Shown here piece by piece: positions 35,340-43,426 of a stretch of DNA of 64,000 nucleotides. The DNA is taken from positions 1-64,000 of the forward strand of contig JAKSNZ010000003.1 of assembly GCA_024405855.1 (NCBI GenBank). The letters are read 5' to 3'. The translations under genes and the position numbers were made by a program. This DNA comes from Paludibacteraceae bacterium. GTDB lineage: Bacteria > Bacteroidota > Bacteroidia > Bacteroidales > Paludibacteraceae. Below the pieces are notes generated by a model. It saw only the letters and a list, made by a program, of their open reading frames with translations, ran no database searches and was not told the DNA's origin. How positions within the stretch are numbered: the first letter of the stretch is position 1; every line of letters starts with the position of its first letter.

Positions 35340-36563
35340 ATGAGAAGGATTTCAATACTTTTTTCAGCTATTGTACCACTAATTTTTGCATCGTGCGGAA
35401 ACACTAATGAAAAGACTGCTCAAGAGCAAGAGAAAATAGAGATTACACACACATACGAATACGGAATATGCACTGACAACCTGACCAAAGTTGAAGGTGT
35501 GCTTCAAGACGGAGAAAGCATTTCCACTCTATTCAATTCACTTGGGATAGACCAAAAGGTTGCATATAACATGCAGTTTCTACCCGATTCAGTATTTAAT
35601 GCCAAAAGAGTGAGGTCAGGCAATCAATATACCGTTTTTTATGCCAATGAGACAGACACTCTGCATAACGCATTAGAGAATCCAAAGTATTTTGTATATC
35701 AAAATTCACTGATAAACTACTCTATAATTGAACTTGGAGACACTCTGAAAGGATATACATACAACAAGCCTGTTGAGGTTAAGGAGATGGTGTCATCTGC
35801 CACTATAGAATCTTCATTATGGAATGCCATTGCACAAAACGGACTAAATATAAACATTGCTTCTGAGTTATCTGACATTTATGCATGGACCATAGATTTC
35901 TTTGGCATTCAGAAGGGTGACGCATTTACAGTCTATTACACTGAGCAGTATGTTGACGGCAAATGTATAGGTATAGGAACTGTTTATGCCGCTAAATTTC
36001 TGCATAACGGAACTGACTATTATGCAATTAAATATGACACACTTAACTACCATGGATATTGGGACAAGGATGGCAAAAGCCTGCGTAAGGCATTTCTTAA
36101 GGCACCTTTGAACTTCAAACGCATTTCTTCAACATTCACATATACAAGAAAACACCCTATATACAAGACTGTCAGACCACATACCGGTGTTGATTACGCC
36201 GCACCAAAAGGCACGCCTGTCTGGAGTATAGGTGACGGCAAGGTGGTGTTCAAGGCTTATAAAGGAGGTGGAGGAAACACCATTAAGATTAAGCATAACA
36301 GCGTTTATACCACTGCCTATCTTCATTTGAGCGGATACGCTAAAGGATTAAAAGTGGGCGACCATGTAAAACAAGGGCAAGTAATTGGTTATGTGGGTAG
36401 TACAGGTGCATCTACAGGTCCGCATCTTGACTTTAGAGTGTGGAAAAACGGAACTCCTATAAACCCTCTTAAAATGGAGTCTCCTTCTGTGGAGCCAATC
36501 CCTGAAAATTGTATGAAAACTTTCTCTGCCACAAGAGACAACTATCTGAAAAAAATTGAGTAA
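35340..36563 (+). CDS. M23-family peptidase lipoprotein with altered zinc motif
   Basis: A 407-residue protein from the ATG at 35340: lipoprotein signal RRISILFSAIVPLIFASC, then an OapA/LysM-like substrate region and a C-terminal LytM (M23) domain of the type that cuts peptidoglycan cross-links. Zinc-site residues H281 and D285 (PHTGVDYAAPKG) and the catalytic-type histidine in TAYLHLSGY are present, but the final HxH motif reads H362-L-D364 (GPHLDFRVW), replacing the third zinc ligand with Asp. I recall the same HLD/HLDY form in other Bacteroidota M23 proteins. It may be active with Asp, or regulatory. Upstream of the rnf operon by 9 bases. Confidence 0.87.
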   Translation: MRRISILFSAIVPLIFASCGNTNEKTAQEQEKIEITHTYEYGICTDNLTKVEGVLQDGESISTLFNSLGIDQKVAYNMQFLPDSVFNAKRVRSGNQYTVFYANETDTLHNALENPKYFVYQNSLINYSIIELGDTLKGYTYNKPVEVKEMVSSATIESSLWNAIAQNGLNINIASELSDIYAWTIDFFGIQKGDAFTVYYTEQYVDGKCIGIGTVYAAKFLHNGTDYYAIKYDTLNYHGYWDKDGKSLRKAFLKAPLNFKRISSTFTYTRKHPIYKTVRPHTGVDYAAPKGTPVWSIGDGKVVFKAYKGGGGNTIKIKHNSVYTTAYLHLSGYAKGLKVGDHVKQGQVIGYVGSTGASTGPHLDFRVWKNGTPINPLKMESPSVEPIPENCMKTFSATRDNYLKKIE

Positions 36564-36572
36564 CTTTGTGGA

Positions 36573-36977
36573 ATGAAAAAACCAGGTACTGTTGTCAGTG
36601 TTTCCAGTCAGTCTGTAAAGATACAGATATGTCAGGAAAGTGCGTGTGGCGGATGTGCGGCAAAAACGTTATGTAACCTTTCAAACAGTAAGGAGAAAGT
36701 TATTGAATGCGGTTGCACAAATGCCGGTGATTATAGCGTTGGTGACAAAGTTACCGTTGAAATTTCAAGAAATCAGGGTTTCCTGGTTACGCTGTTTGCT
36801 TACATATTTCCTTTAATAATAATTATTGGAGTACTGTTTGGGGCAATGGCAGCTGGTGCAGGAGAAGGGGAATCGGCGATTGCCGCCCTACTGTCAGTTG
36901 CGGCATATTTTGGAATACTGTATTTTCATAAGAATAAATTAAACAAGACTATCAAATTTGAATTGAAGAAACAATGA
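36573..36977 (+). CDS. rseC: RseC-like protein (SoxR-reducing system family)
   Basis: A 134-residue membrane protein of the RseC/RsxC-associated family. The N-terminal domain carries a cysteine cluster (QICQESACGGCAAKTLCNLS and IECGC) and is followed by two transmembrane helices (LVTLFAYIFPLIIIIGVLFGAMAAGA and ALLSVAAYFGILYFH). It is usually the first gene of rnf operons in Bacteroidota, as here, and may help assemble or protect the complex's iron-sulfur centres. A TAACTTTG box at 36561-36568, overlapping the M23 stop codon, could provide a promoter that starts at the ATG itself, but no -33 element is seen. Confidence 0.88.
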   Translation: MKKPGTVVSVSSQSVKIQICQESACGGCAAKTLCNLSNSKEKVIECGCTNAGDYSVGDKVTVEISRNQGFLVTLFAYIFPLIIIIGVLFGAMAAGAGEGESAIAALLSVAAYFGILYFHKNKLNKTIKFELKKQ

Positions 36978-37813
36978 CGGTTTTATATTCAATATTAATT
37001 CTTACGGTAATAGGATTGGTGTCAGCCGTGCTTCTGTATGTTCTGCTGCAGAAGTTCAAGGTTGAGGAGGACCCAAGAATTGACCAAGTGCAGGAAGTGC
37101 TTCCAGGAGCAAACTGTGGCGGTTGCGGAAGTGCCGGTTGTCGTAATTTTGCCGAGCGATGCGTAAAAGCCACATCTCTTGAGGGTTTGAGCTGCCCTGT
37201 AGGCGGTGCGGAAACAATGAAGAAGGTGGGAGCCATTCTTGGTATGGAGGCAGCAGAATCCACTCCAATGGTTGCAGTTGTAAAGTGCCAGACCGTTTGT
37301 AATGACCGTCCTACATCAAACAAGTATGACGGCTCTATGAACTGCCGCATTTCACAAACTCTTTACAGCGGTGAAAGCACCTGTCCATACTCTTGCCTTG
37401 GATTTGGTGATTGTGTGGAGGCTTGTCAGTTTGGAGCAATAAGCATTAATTATGAAACGGGAAGTGTTGTTGTTGATGCTGACAAATGTACAGGATGTGC
37501 ATCGTGTGTAAAGGCTTGTCCTAAACATATTATTGAACTTAGAAAAAAATGGCCTAAGAACAGACAGATTTATGTAAAATGTACAAATGAGGACAAGGGA
37601 GCCATTGCCCGCAAGGATTGCCCTAACGCCTGTATTGGTTGCGGAAAATGTGCAAAGGTTTGTCAGTTTGAGGCTATTACAATAACAAACAATCTTGCTC
37701 ATATTGACACTATGAAATGCCGTTTGTGCCGCAAATGTGTAAGTGAATGTCCTACAGGGGCTATTGTTGTGGAAAATTTTCCACCACTTAAAACAAAGGA
37801 GGATGAGAAATGA
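36974..37813 (+). CDS. rnfB: Rnf complex subunit B
   Basis: The 279-residue ferredoxin-accepting subunit of the Rnf ion-pumping ferredoxin:NAD+ oxidoreductase. One N-terminal membrane helix (YSILILTVIGLVSAVLLYVLL) is followed by the 4Fe-4S domain GANCGGCGSAGCRNFA near residue 42, then a polyferredoxin region with four cysteine clusters (CPYSCLGFGDCVEACQF, CTGCASCVKACPK, CIGCGKCAKVCQF, CRLCRKCVSECP). Overlaps rseC and rnfC by 4 bases each. Confidence 0.96.
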   Translation: MTVLYSILILTVIGLVSAVLLYVLLQKFKVEEDPRIDQVQEVLPGANCGGCGSAGCRNFAERCVKATSLEGLSCPVGGAETMKKVGAILGMEAAESTPMVAVVKCQTVCNDRPTSNKYDGSMNCRISQTLYSGESTCPYSCLGFGDCVEACQFGAISINYETGSVVVDADKCTGCASCVKACPKHIIELRKKWPKNRQIYVKCTNEDKGAIARKDCPNACIGCGKCAKVCQFEAITITNNLAHIDTMKCRLCRKCVSECPTGAIVVENFPPLKTKEDEK

Positions 37814-39153
37814 AGACATTTAGATTAGGAGGTATACATCCAAAAGAGAATAAGATTACGGCATCGGTACCTTTCAAATATGTACCAATACCTTCTGAAG
37901 TCATTATTCCGCTTGACCAACACATTGGTGCTCCTGCAGTTCCATGCGTTGCTGTTGGAGACAAGGTTAAGGCAGGACAGACTATTGGAAATCCTGGAGG
38001 GTTTGTATCGGCGGCTGTACATAGTTCCGTAAGCGGAACGGTTAAGAAAATAGAGAATGTCAGAGACGCATGGGGCGTTTTGCATAACTGTGTTATAATT
38101 ACCGTTGAGGGCGATGACTGGATGGAAAACATTGACAAATCTGACACTCTTATTACTGAATGCAAACTTGAGGCAAAGGAGATATTGGATAAAATAACCG
38201 CATCAGGCATTGTGGGATTAGGTGGCGCTTGTTTCCCTACTCAAGTAAAACTTATGCCTCCAAAGGATGCAAAAATTGACACACTTATTGTAAATGCCGT
38301 TGAATGCGAGCCGTATTTAACTCACAATCACCGCCTTATGCTTGAAAAAGGAAATGAGGTCATAGTTGGTGTAAAAATAATTTTGAAGGCACTTGGCATT
38401 AACAAGGCTATTATAGGCGTGGAGAACAATAAGAAGGATGCAATTGAACATTTGAAATCACTTCTTCCAAAATACAATACTGACGGCGTTCAGATAAGCG
38501 TTGAGGCATTAAAAATGAAATATCCGCAAGGTGGAGAGAAACAGCTTATCCATGCCCTAACAGGCAGAGTTGTACGCAGCGGAGCAATTCCTGCAGCCAC
38601 AGGTGTGGTGGTTCAAAACGTAGCCACTGTTTTTGCGGTATATGAGGCTGTACAAAAGAACAAGCCTATAATGGAGATAGCCTTGACTGTAAGCGGCAAG
38701 AAGGTTGCAAACCCTGGAAACTTTATTTTAAGAATAGGAACTCCGCTTGCTGATGCTGTTGCAATGGCTGGCGGAATACCTGACGGAACAGGGAAACTTA
38801 TTTGCGGTGGTCCTATGATGGGACGCTCTATGATAAGTGTGAACACTCCTGCCAACAAACGCACATCGGCTGTTGTAATGCTTGATGAAAAGGAGTCAGT
38901 AAGGGGCAAAGAGACAAACTGTATGCGTTGCGGAAAATGTGTTGAGGCATGCCCTATGGGACTTGAACCTTATCTGCTCTCAAAAATGAGCAAACTTAAA
39001 ATGTATGACGAGGCTGAAGCCCACGCTATATTTGATTGTATTGAATGCGGTTGCTGTGCATTCTCTTGTCCAAGTAACCGTCCGTTACTTGATTATGTAC
39101 GCCTTGGCAAAGCACAAGTAATGGCTATAATGAAAAATAGAAACAATAAATAA
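37810..39153 (+). CDS. rnfC: Rnf complex subunit C
   Basis: The peripheral 447-residue NADH-binding subunit. It shows the N-terminal barrel-sandwich (VPLDQHIGAPAVPCVAVGDKVKAGQTIG), the FMN/NADH Rossmann region GIVGLGGACFPTQVKL and VNAVECEPYLTHNHRLML, the SLBB domain, and two 4Fe-4S motifs near the C terminus (CMRCGKCVEACPMGLEPYLL and CIECGCCAFSCPSNRPLLDYVR). The C-terminal Ala/Lys-rich repeat found in enterobacterial RsxC is absent. A hairpin repeat separates it from rnfD. Confidence 0.96.
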   Translation: MKTFRLGGIHPKENKITASVPFKYVPIPSEVIIPLDQHIGAPAVPCVAVGDKVKAGQTIGNPGGFVSAAVHSSVSGTVKKIENVRDAWGVLHNCVIITVEGDDWMENIDKSDTLITECKLEAKEILDKITASGIVGLGGACFPTQVKLMPPKDAKIDTLIVNAVECEPYLTHNHRLMLEKGNEVIVGVKIILKALGINKAIIGVENNKKDAIEHLKSLLPKYNTDGVQISVEALKMKYPQGGEKQLIHALTGRVVRSGAIPAATGVVVQNVATVFAVYEAVQKNKPIMEIALTVSGKKVANPGNFILRIGTPLADAVAMAGGIPDGTGKLICGGPMMGRSMISVNTPANKRTSAVVMLDEKESVRGKETNCMRCGKCVEACPMGLEPYLLSKMSKLKMYDEAEAHAIFDCIECGCCAFSCPSNRPLLDYVRLGKAQVMAIMKNRNNK

Positions 39154-39157
39154 CAAA

Positions 39158-39213
39158 CTGGTGAATCGGTGAACCGGTGAATCGGTGAATCGATTAAACG
39201 ATTAAACGATTAA
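39158..39213. repeat. GGTGAATC/GATTAAAC repeat inside the rnf operon
   Basis: ACTGGTGAATCGGTGAACCGGTGAATCGGTGAATCGATTAAACGATTAAACGATTAAAC: four GGTGAA-type units then three GATTAAAC units, between rnfC and rnfD. It ends 3 bases before the rnfD start codon. Confidence 0.75.
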
Positions 39214-39216
39214 ACA

Positions 39217-40224
39217 ATGTATATTTCCCCTTCCCCACATACGCACGCACAAGGCAGTGTAAGCAGAACAATGCTTAATGTAATAATAGCCTTGGTTCCA
39301 GCATATCTGGCATCGTTGTATTATTTTGGAATAGGAGCATTGATTGTAAGTCTTATCAGCATTGCTTCCTGTGTGCTTTTTGAGTATCTGATTACTAAGT
39401 TCCTTTTGAAAAGGGAGCCTACAATATCTGACTGTTCAGCCATTCTTACAGGTCTTCTGTTGGCATTCAACTTGCCGTCAAACCTGCCTTGGTGGATAAT
39501 TATTCTTGGTGCGGCATTTGCTATAGGAATAGGCAAAATGGCATTCGGCGGTTTGGGTTGCAATCCGTTCAACCCTGCACTTGTAGGGCGTGTATTCCTG
39601 CTTATTTCATTTCCTGCCGAGATGACCACTTGGCCCAGGCCGATACCATTTAACCTCCATTATTTGGATGCTGAGACAGGAGCCACACCACTCTCATACA
39701 TAAAAGAGATAGCGGGGCTTGATGTTGACTCCACCTCATCAGCCACTGCCATAAAGAGTGCCACCACAGCATTTGAATCTGTTCCAGACTATCTGCACCT
39801 TCTGTTAGGAAATATAGGCGGCAGTATGGGTGAGGTTTGTGCCATAGCACTCATAATAGGTTTCATCTATCTGCTATGCACCAAGACAATAACCTGGCAT
39901 ATTCCAATAAGCATACTTGCCACAGTGGCACTATTCACCTGGCCTCTGTACGCCCATAACCCTATTATAATGGCTGACCCTTTAACTCAAATTATGACAG
40001 GAGGTCTGCTTTTAGGCTCAATATTTATGGCTACAGACTACGCCACCTCACCAATGACACATTGGGGGCAGATAATCTACGGCATAGGTATCGGGGTAAT
40101 AACAGTTGTCATAAGAACCTGGGGTAATTATCCGGAAGGTATGTCATTCGCCATACTCATTATGAACGGCATTACACCGCTTATTAACCATTATGTCAGA
40201 CCTAAACAGTTTTCAAAATTATGA
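39217..40224 (+). CDS. rnfD: Rnf complex subunit D
   Basis: A 335-residue integral membrane subunit with about nine to ten helices, homologous to NqrB. The covalent FMN site is the threonine in AETGATPLSYI near residue 156; other family segments are GIGKMAFGGLGCNPFNPALVGRVFLLISFP and MATDYATSPMTHWGQIIYGIGIG. Part of the ion-translocating path. Overlaps rnfG by 4 bases. Confidence 0.96.
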   Translation: MYISPSPHTHAQGSVSRTMLNVIIALVPAYLASLYYFGIGALIVSLISIASCVLFEYLITKFLLKREPTISDCSAILTGLLLAFNLPSNLPWWIIILGAAFAIGIGKMAFGGLGCNPFNPALVGRVFLLISFPAEMTTWPRPIPFNLHYLDAETGATPLSYIKEIAGLDVDSTSSATAIKSATTAFESVPDYLHLLLGNIGGSMGEVCAIALIIGFIYLLCTKTITWHIPISILATVALFTWPLYAHNPIIMADPLTQIMTGGLLLGSIFMATDYATSPMTHWGQIIYGIGIGVITVVIRTWGNYPEGMSFAILIMNGITPLINHYVRPKQFSKL

Positions 40225-40829
40225 GTAAAGCAAAAGATACATTTTGGCCTATGGTTCTGTCATTGGTGCTTATCTCAATGATTTCAGGAGGTGTATTGGC
40301 ACTTGTTTATAATCTTACAAAAGAACCCATTGAGCAATCCAAGAAAATGAGTTTTGAAAACAGCGTAAAGGCTATACTTCCGCCTTTTACATTTCTACAG
40401 GACACTATTGTAAACAATATTCCTGTGATAATTGCCTACAACGATTCTGACATTGCAGGCTATGCCATAACTGCTGAAGGTGCAGGTTATGGCGGACCTA
40501 TAAAGGTTATGATTGGATATACGGCAGACGGCGTAATTAACGATTATGCAATACTTGAGCATAAGGAAACTCCTGGTTTGGGAGCAAAAGCTGGCGAATG
40601 GTTTAAGAAAACAATACCTGGAGGAAACGCAAACACCACATATTCAGTATCTAAAGATGGTGGTAATGTAGACGGAATAACAGCCGCCACCATATCTTCA
40701 AGGGCTTTCTTGAAATCAGTTAATGATGCAAACAAAACATTCATTGCCGTTACTGATTCAACAAATACAGTTCATGACGACATAAGCGGTGCAACAAAAA
40801 CGGAATGGAAGGAGAATTCAAATGAATAA
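40221..40829 (+). CDS. rnfG: Rnf complex subunit G
   Basis: A 202-residue subunit with one N-terminal membrane helix (FWPMVLSLVLISMISGGVLALVYN) and a periplasmic FMN-binding domain. The covalent flavin threonine is in VDGITAATISSRAF near residue 155; HKETPGLGAKAGEWF is also conserved in NqrC/RnfG. A second SGAT (DDISGATKTEW) appears in the C-terminal tail. Its 3' end overlaps rnfE by 8 bases. Confidence 0.95.
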   Translation: MSKAKDTFWPMVLSLVLISMISGGVLALVYNLTKEPIEQSKKMSFENSVKAILPPFTFLQDTIVNNIPVIIAYNDSDIAGYAITAEGAGYGGPIKVMIGYTADGVINDYAILEHKETPGLGAKAGEWFKKTIPGGNANTTYSVSKDGGNVDGITAATISSRAFLKSVNDANKTFIAVTDSTNTVHDDISGATKTEWKENSNE

Positions 40830-41397
40830 ATTAAAGATAATACTCAACGGACTAATAACAGAGAACCCAACATTTGTTCTTATGTTAGGAATGTGCCCTA
40901 CTTTGGGAACAACCACAAGTGCAATAAACGGTATGAGTATGGGAATTGCAACTATGTTTGTGCTTATTTGTTCAAATGCGGCAATATCAGCGGTAAGAAA
41001 TCTTATTCCTGACAAAGTCCATATTCCGGCATACGTAATAATTATAGCATCGTTTGTAACTGTGGTTCAACTGTGTATGGAGGCATATATGCCTGCTCTA
41101 TATGCAACATTAGGTCTTTTTATACCACTTATTGTTGTAAACTGTATTGTACTTGGAAGAGCGGAGGCGTTTGCGGCAAAGAACAATGTTTTTGATTCCG
41201 CCCTTGACGGTTTGGGAATAGGACTTGGATTCACCATTGCCCTTACCCTGCTTGGTGCCGTCAGAGAACTACTTGGAACGGGCAAGATTTTCAACTGTAC
41301 TGTATATTCATTAGATTATGGCATGATACTGTTTATTCTTGCTCCTGGAGCGTTTATTACACTTGGGTTATTGATTGCAATTAAAAACAAGTTATAA
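40822..41397 (+). CDS. rnfE: Rnf complex subunit E
   Basis: A 191-residue membrane subunit homologous to NqrD, with six helices. I start it at 40822 (MNKLKIILNGLITENPTFVLMLGMCPTLG), since the family motif NPxFVxxLGxCPxLxxTT follows within 20 residues; the longer frame from 40789 lies within rnfG. Two-fold related to RnfA, with which it binds an iron-sulfur cluster in the membrane. A TTCACTATT repeat lies between it and rnfA. Confidence 0.94.
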   Translation: MNKLKIILNGLITENPTFVLMLGMCPTLGTTTSAINGMSMGIATMFVLICSNAAISAVRNLIPDKVHIPAYVIIIASFVTVVQLCMEAYMPALYATLGLFIPLIVVNCIVLGRAEAFAAKNNVFDSALDGLGIGLGFTIALTLLGAVRELLGTGKIFNCTVYSLDYGMILFILAPGAFITLGLLIAIKNKL

Positions 41398-41424
41398 CTA
41401 TTCACTATTCTTTATTCACTATAT
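41398..41424. repeat. ACTATTCACTATTC repeat between rnfE and rnfA
   Basis: ACTATTCACTATTCTTTATTCACTATA, the inverse of the AATAGTGAATAG units seen at 11910 and 42003. It fills the whole gap before the rnfA start codon. Confidence 0.65.
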
Positions 41425-41425
41425 T

Positions 41426-42001
41426 ATGGTTCACTACATACTAATTTTCATTGCCGCAGTACTTGTAAATAACATTGTACTTGCACAGTTTTTAGGAATC
41501 TGCCCGTTCTTGGGTGTATCTAAGAAAATTGACACAGCACTTGGAATGTCAGCGGCTGTGGCTTTTGTAATGGTTCTGTCAACTATATGTACTTTTTTAC
41601 TGCAAAAATATGTTCTTGACCCGCTTGGGCTTGCATTCCTGCAGACACTTGCCTATATTCTTGTAATAGCGGCACTTGTACAAATGGTTGAAATTATTCT
41701 AAAAAAATTGTCTCCTGCACTATACGGAGCACTTGGAATATTTCTTCCGCTAATAACCACAAACTGTACCATTTTGGGTGTTGCCATTATGGTTATACAA
41801 AAAGACTTTACACTACTTGAAAGCGTGGTGTTTGCCCTATCAACAGCAATAGGATTTGGGCTTGCCCTTACCATTTTTGCAGGTATTCGTGAGCAACTAA
41901 GATTTTCAGACATTCCTAAAGCAATGCAAGGAACTCCTATAGCACTTATTACAGCTGGCATTCTTGCAATGGCATTTATGGGTTTTGGAGGAATTGTTTA
42001 A
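41426..42001 (+). CDS. rnfA: Rnf complex subunit A
   Basis: A 191-residue membrane subunit homologous to NqrE. The start at 41426 (MVHYILIFIAAVLVNNIVLAQFLGICPFLGVS) is set by the family motif; the longer frame from 41375 runs through a repeat. Six helices, with the conserved TTNCTILGVAIM motif near residue 112 whose cysteine, with that of RnfE, holds an intramembrane cluster. Last gene of the rnf operon. Confidence 0.96.
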   Translation: MVHYILIFIAAVLVNNIVLAQFLGICPFLGVSKKIDTALGMSAAVAFVMVLSTICTFLLQKYVLDPLGLAFLQTLAYILVIAALVQMVEIILKKLSPALYGALGIFLPLITTNCTILGVAIMVIQKDFTLLESVVFALSTAIGFGLALTIFAGIREQLRFSDIPKAMQGTPIALITAGILAMAFMGFGGIV

Positions 42002-42002
42002 T

Positions 42003-42033
42003 ATAGTGAATAGTTAATAGTGAAAAAAAATAG
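42003..42033. repeat. AGTGAATAGTTAATAGTGAA repeat after rnfA
   Basis: ATAGTGAATAGTTAATAGTGAAAAAAAATAG immediately after the rnfA stop. Same units as at 11910. Confidence 0.65.
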
Positions 42034-42064
42034 TTGCAAATTATTTTGATTTTTTATATCTTTA
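42034..42064 (+). promoter_or_regulatory. Possible promoter of the phoH-like gene
   Basis: TTG (42034-42036), 20 bases, TATCTTTA (42057-42064), one mismatch to the -7 consensus, 29 bases before the start codon. Confidence 0.45.
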
Positions 42065-42092
42065 CGAGGTTAAATTTCTAAAGGTAAGTTCT

Positions 42093-43418
42093 ATGGGAGC
42101 GAAGAAAAATTTTGTGCTTGACACCAATGTAATACTACACGATTACAAATGCATCTACAATTTTCAGGAGAATGACATATACATTCCTATTGTTGTTTTA
42201 GAGGAACTTGACAAGTTCAAGAAAGGCAACGATGAAATAAACTACAACGCCCGTCAGTTTACCCGTGCATTGGATGAGATTTCTGACAATGACTTATTCA
42301 AAAAAGGTGCAACACTTGGTGAGGGACTTGGAAAGTTATTTATAGCACTTCCTGTTGAACCGTCAGAAAGGGTTCAGAAAGCATTTATTGAAAAAATCCC
42401 GGATAACAGGATTCTTGCATTTACAGACTATCTTGCAACTAAGGACAAGAAACACAAGACTATTCTTGTAACCAAAGACATTAATTTAAGAATGAAGGCT
42501 CGTGCCATTGAAATACCTGCTGAAGATTATTTCAATGACAAAATAACAAGCAAGGATATTTTTGAAAAGGCTCATGAAGTTTACGAAGGCATTGACGGAG
42601 CCATAATTGACAGAATGTACAGCACTGCGGCAGGTGTACCTCTATCATGTTTCGCTTTTCAAAAAGATATTATACCAAACCAATATTTTGTGCTGAAGAG
42701 TGAACGCAACTCCATTATGTCAAGGTACAATCCCTCTTACGGCACCGTGGTGAAAGTTTCAAAAGAACGTGCCATGGGTATTGAGCCAAGAAATTCAGAG
42801 CAGGCTTTTGCAATGAACGCCCTTCTTGATGACAATATAAAACTTGTATGTATTACAGGTAAGGCAGGCACAGGAAAAACGCTGCTTGCCCTTGCAGCCG
42901 CTCTTGAAAAGCGTAATGAATATAAACAGATTCTTTTGGCAAGACCTATTGTAGCCCTTGCAAACAAGGATTTGGGATTTCTTCCAGGCACAGAAAAAGA
43001 GAAAATCACCCCATACATGCAGCCTCTGTTTGATAATTTAAGTGTAATTAAAAATCAGTTTGGCAGCGACAGCAGGGAGAACCTTGCAATTATGGATATG
43101 CAGGCATCGGGGCAACTTGTAATAGAAGCCCTTGCATACATAAGAGGCAGAAGCCTGAGTAACGCATATATAATTGTAGATGAGGCACAAAACCTTACAC
43201 CTCATGAGGTTAAGACTATAATTACACGTGCAGGTGAAAACACAAAGGTGGTTTTCACGGGCGATGTACAGCAGATAGACCAACCATATCTTGACATGCT
43301 GTCAAACGGACTTGTCTATACAATTGACAAGATGCGTGGGCAAGAGGTGTTTGCCCATATTAATCTTGTTAAAGGAGAAAGAAGTTTCCTATCAGAACTT
43401 GCAAGCAACCTATTATAA
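42093..43418 (+). CDS. PhoH-family protein with PIN domain
   Basis: A 441-residue PIN-PhoH fusion (the VapC-like nuclease plus SF1-like ATPase architecture called PhoH2/YlaK). The PIN domain at the N terminus has VLDTNVILHD, VVLEELDKFK and VTKDINLRMKARA (three acidic metal residues). The PhoH ATPase follows with Walker A GKAGTGKT at residues 256-263, LARPIVALANKDLGFLPG and Walker B AYIIVDEAQNLTPHEVKTIITR near residue 363. Such proteins unwind and cut RNA. Cytosolic; separate from the rnf operon by a repeat and a possible promoter. Confidence 0.92.
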   Translation: MGAKKNFVLDTNVILHDYKCIYNFQENDIYIPIVVLEELDKFKKGNDEINYNARQFTRALDEISDNDLFKKGATLGEGLGKLFIALPVEPSERVQKAFIEKIPDNRILAFTDYLATKDKKHKTILVTKDINLRMKARAIEIPAEDYFNDKITSKDIFEKAHEVYEGIDGAIIDRMYSTAAGVPLSCFAFQKDIIPNQYFVLKSERNSIMSRYNPSYGTVVKVSKERAMGIEPRNSEQAFAMNALLDDNIKLVCITGKAGTGKTLLALAAALEKRNEYKQILLARPIVALANKDLGFLPGTEKEKITPYMQPLFDNLSVIKNQFGSDSRENLAIMDMQASGQLVIEALAYIRGRSLSNAYIIVDEAQNLTPHEVKTIITRAGENTKVVFTGDVQQIDQPYLDMLSNGLVYTIDKMRGQEVFAHINLVKGERSFLSELASNLL

Positions 43419-43426
43419 AATCATTT

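Noticed and set aside
36561..36568. Internal promoter giving a leaderless rseC-rnf transcript
   Set aside because: A -7-like TAACTTTG is present but overlaps the previous stop codon and has no -33 element; chance occurrence is likely.
39158..39213. CRISPR-like direct repeats
   Set aside because: Units are only 8 bases, without unique spacers, and no cas genes occur in the window.
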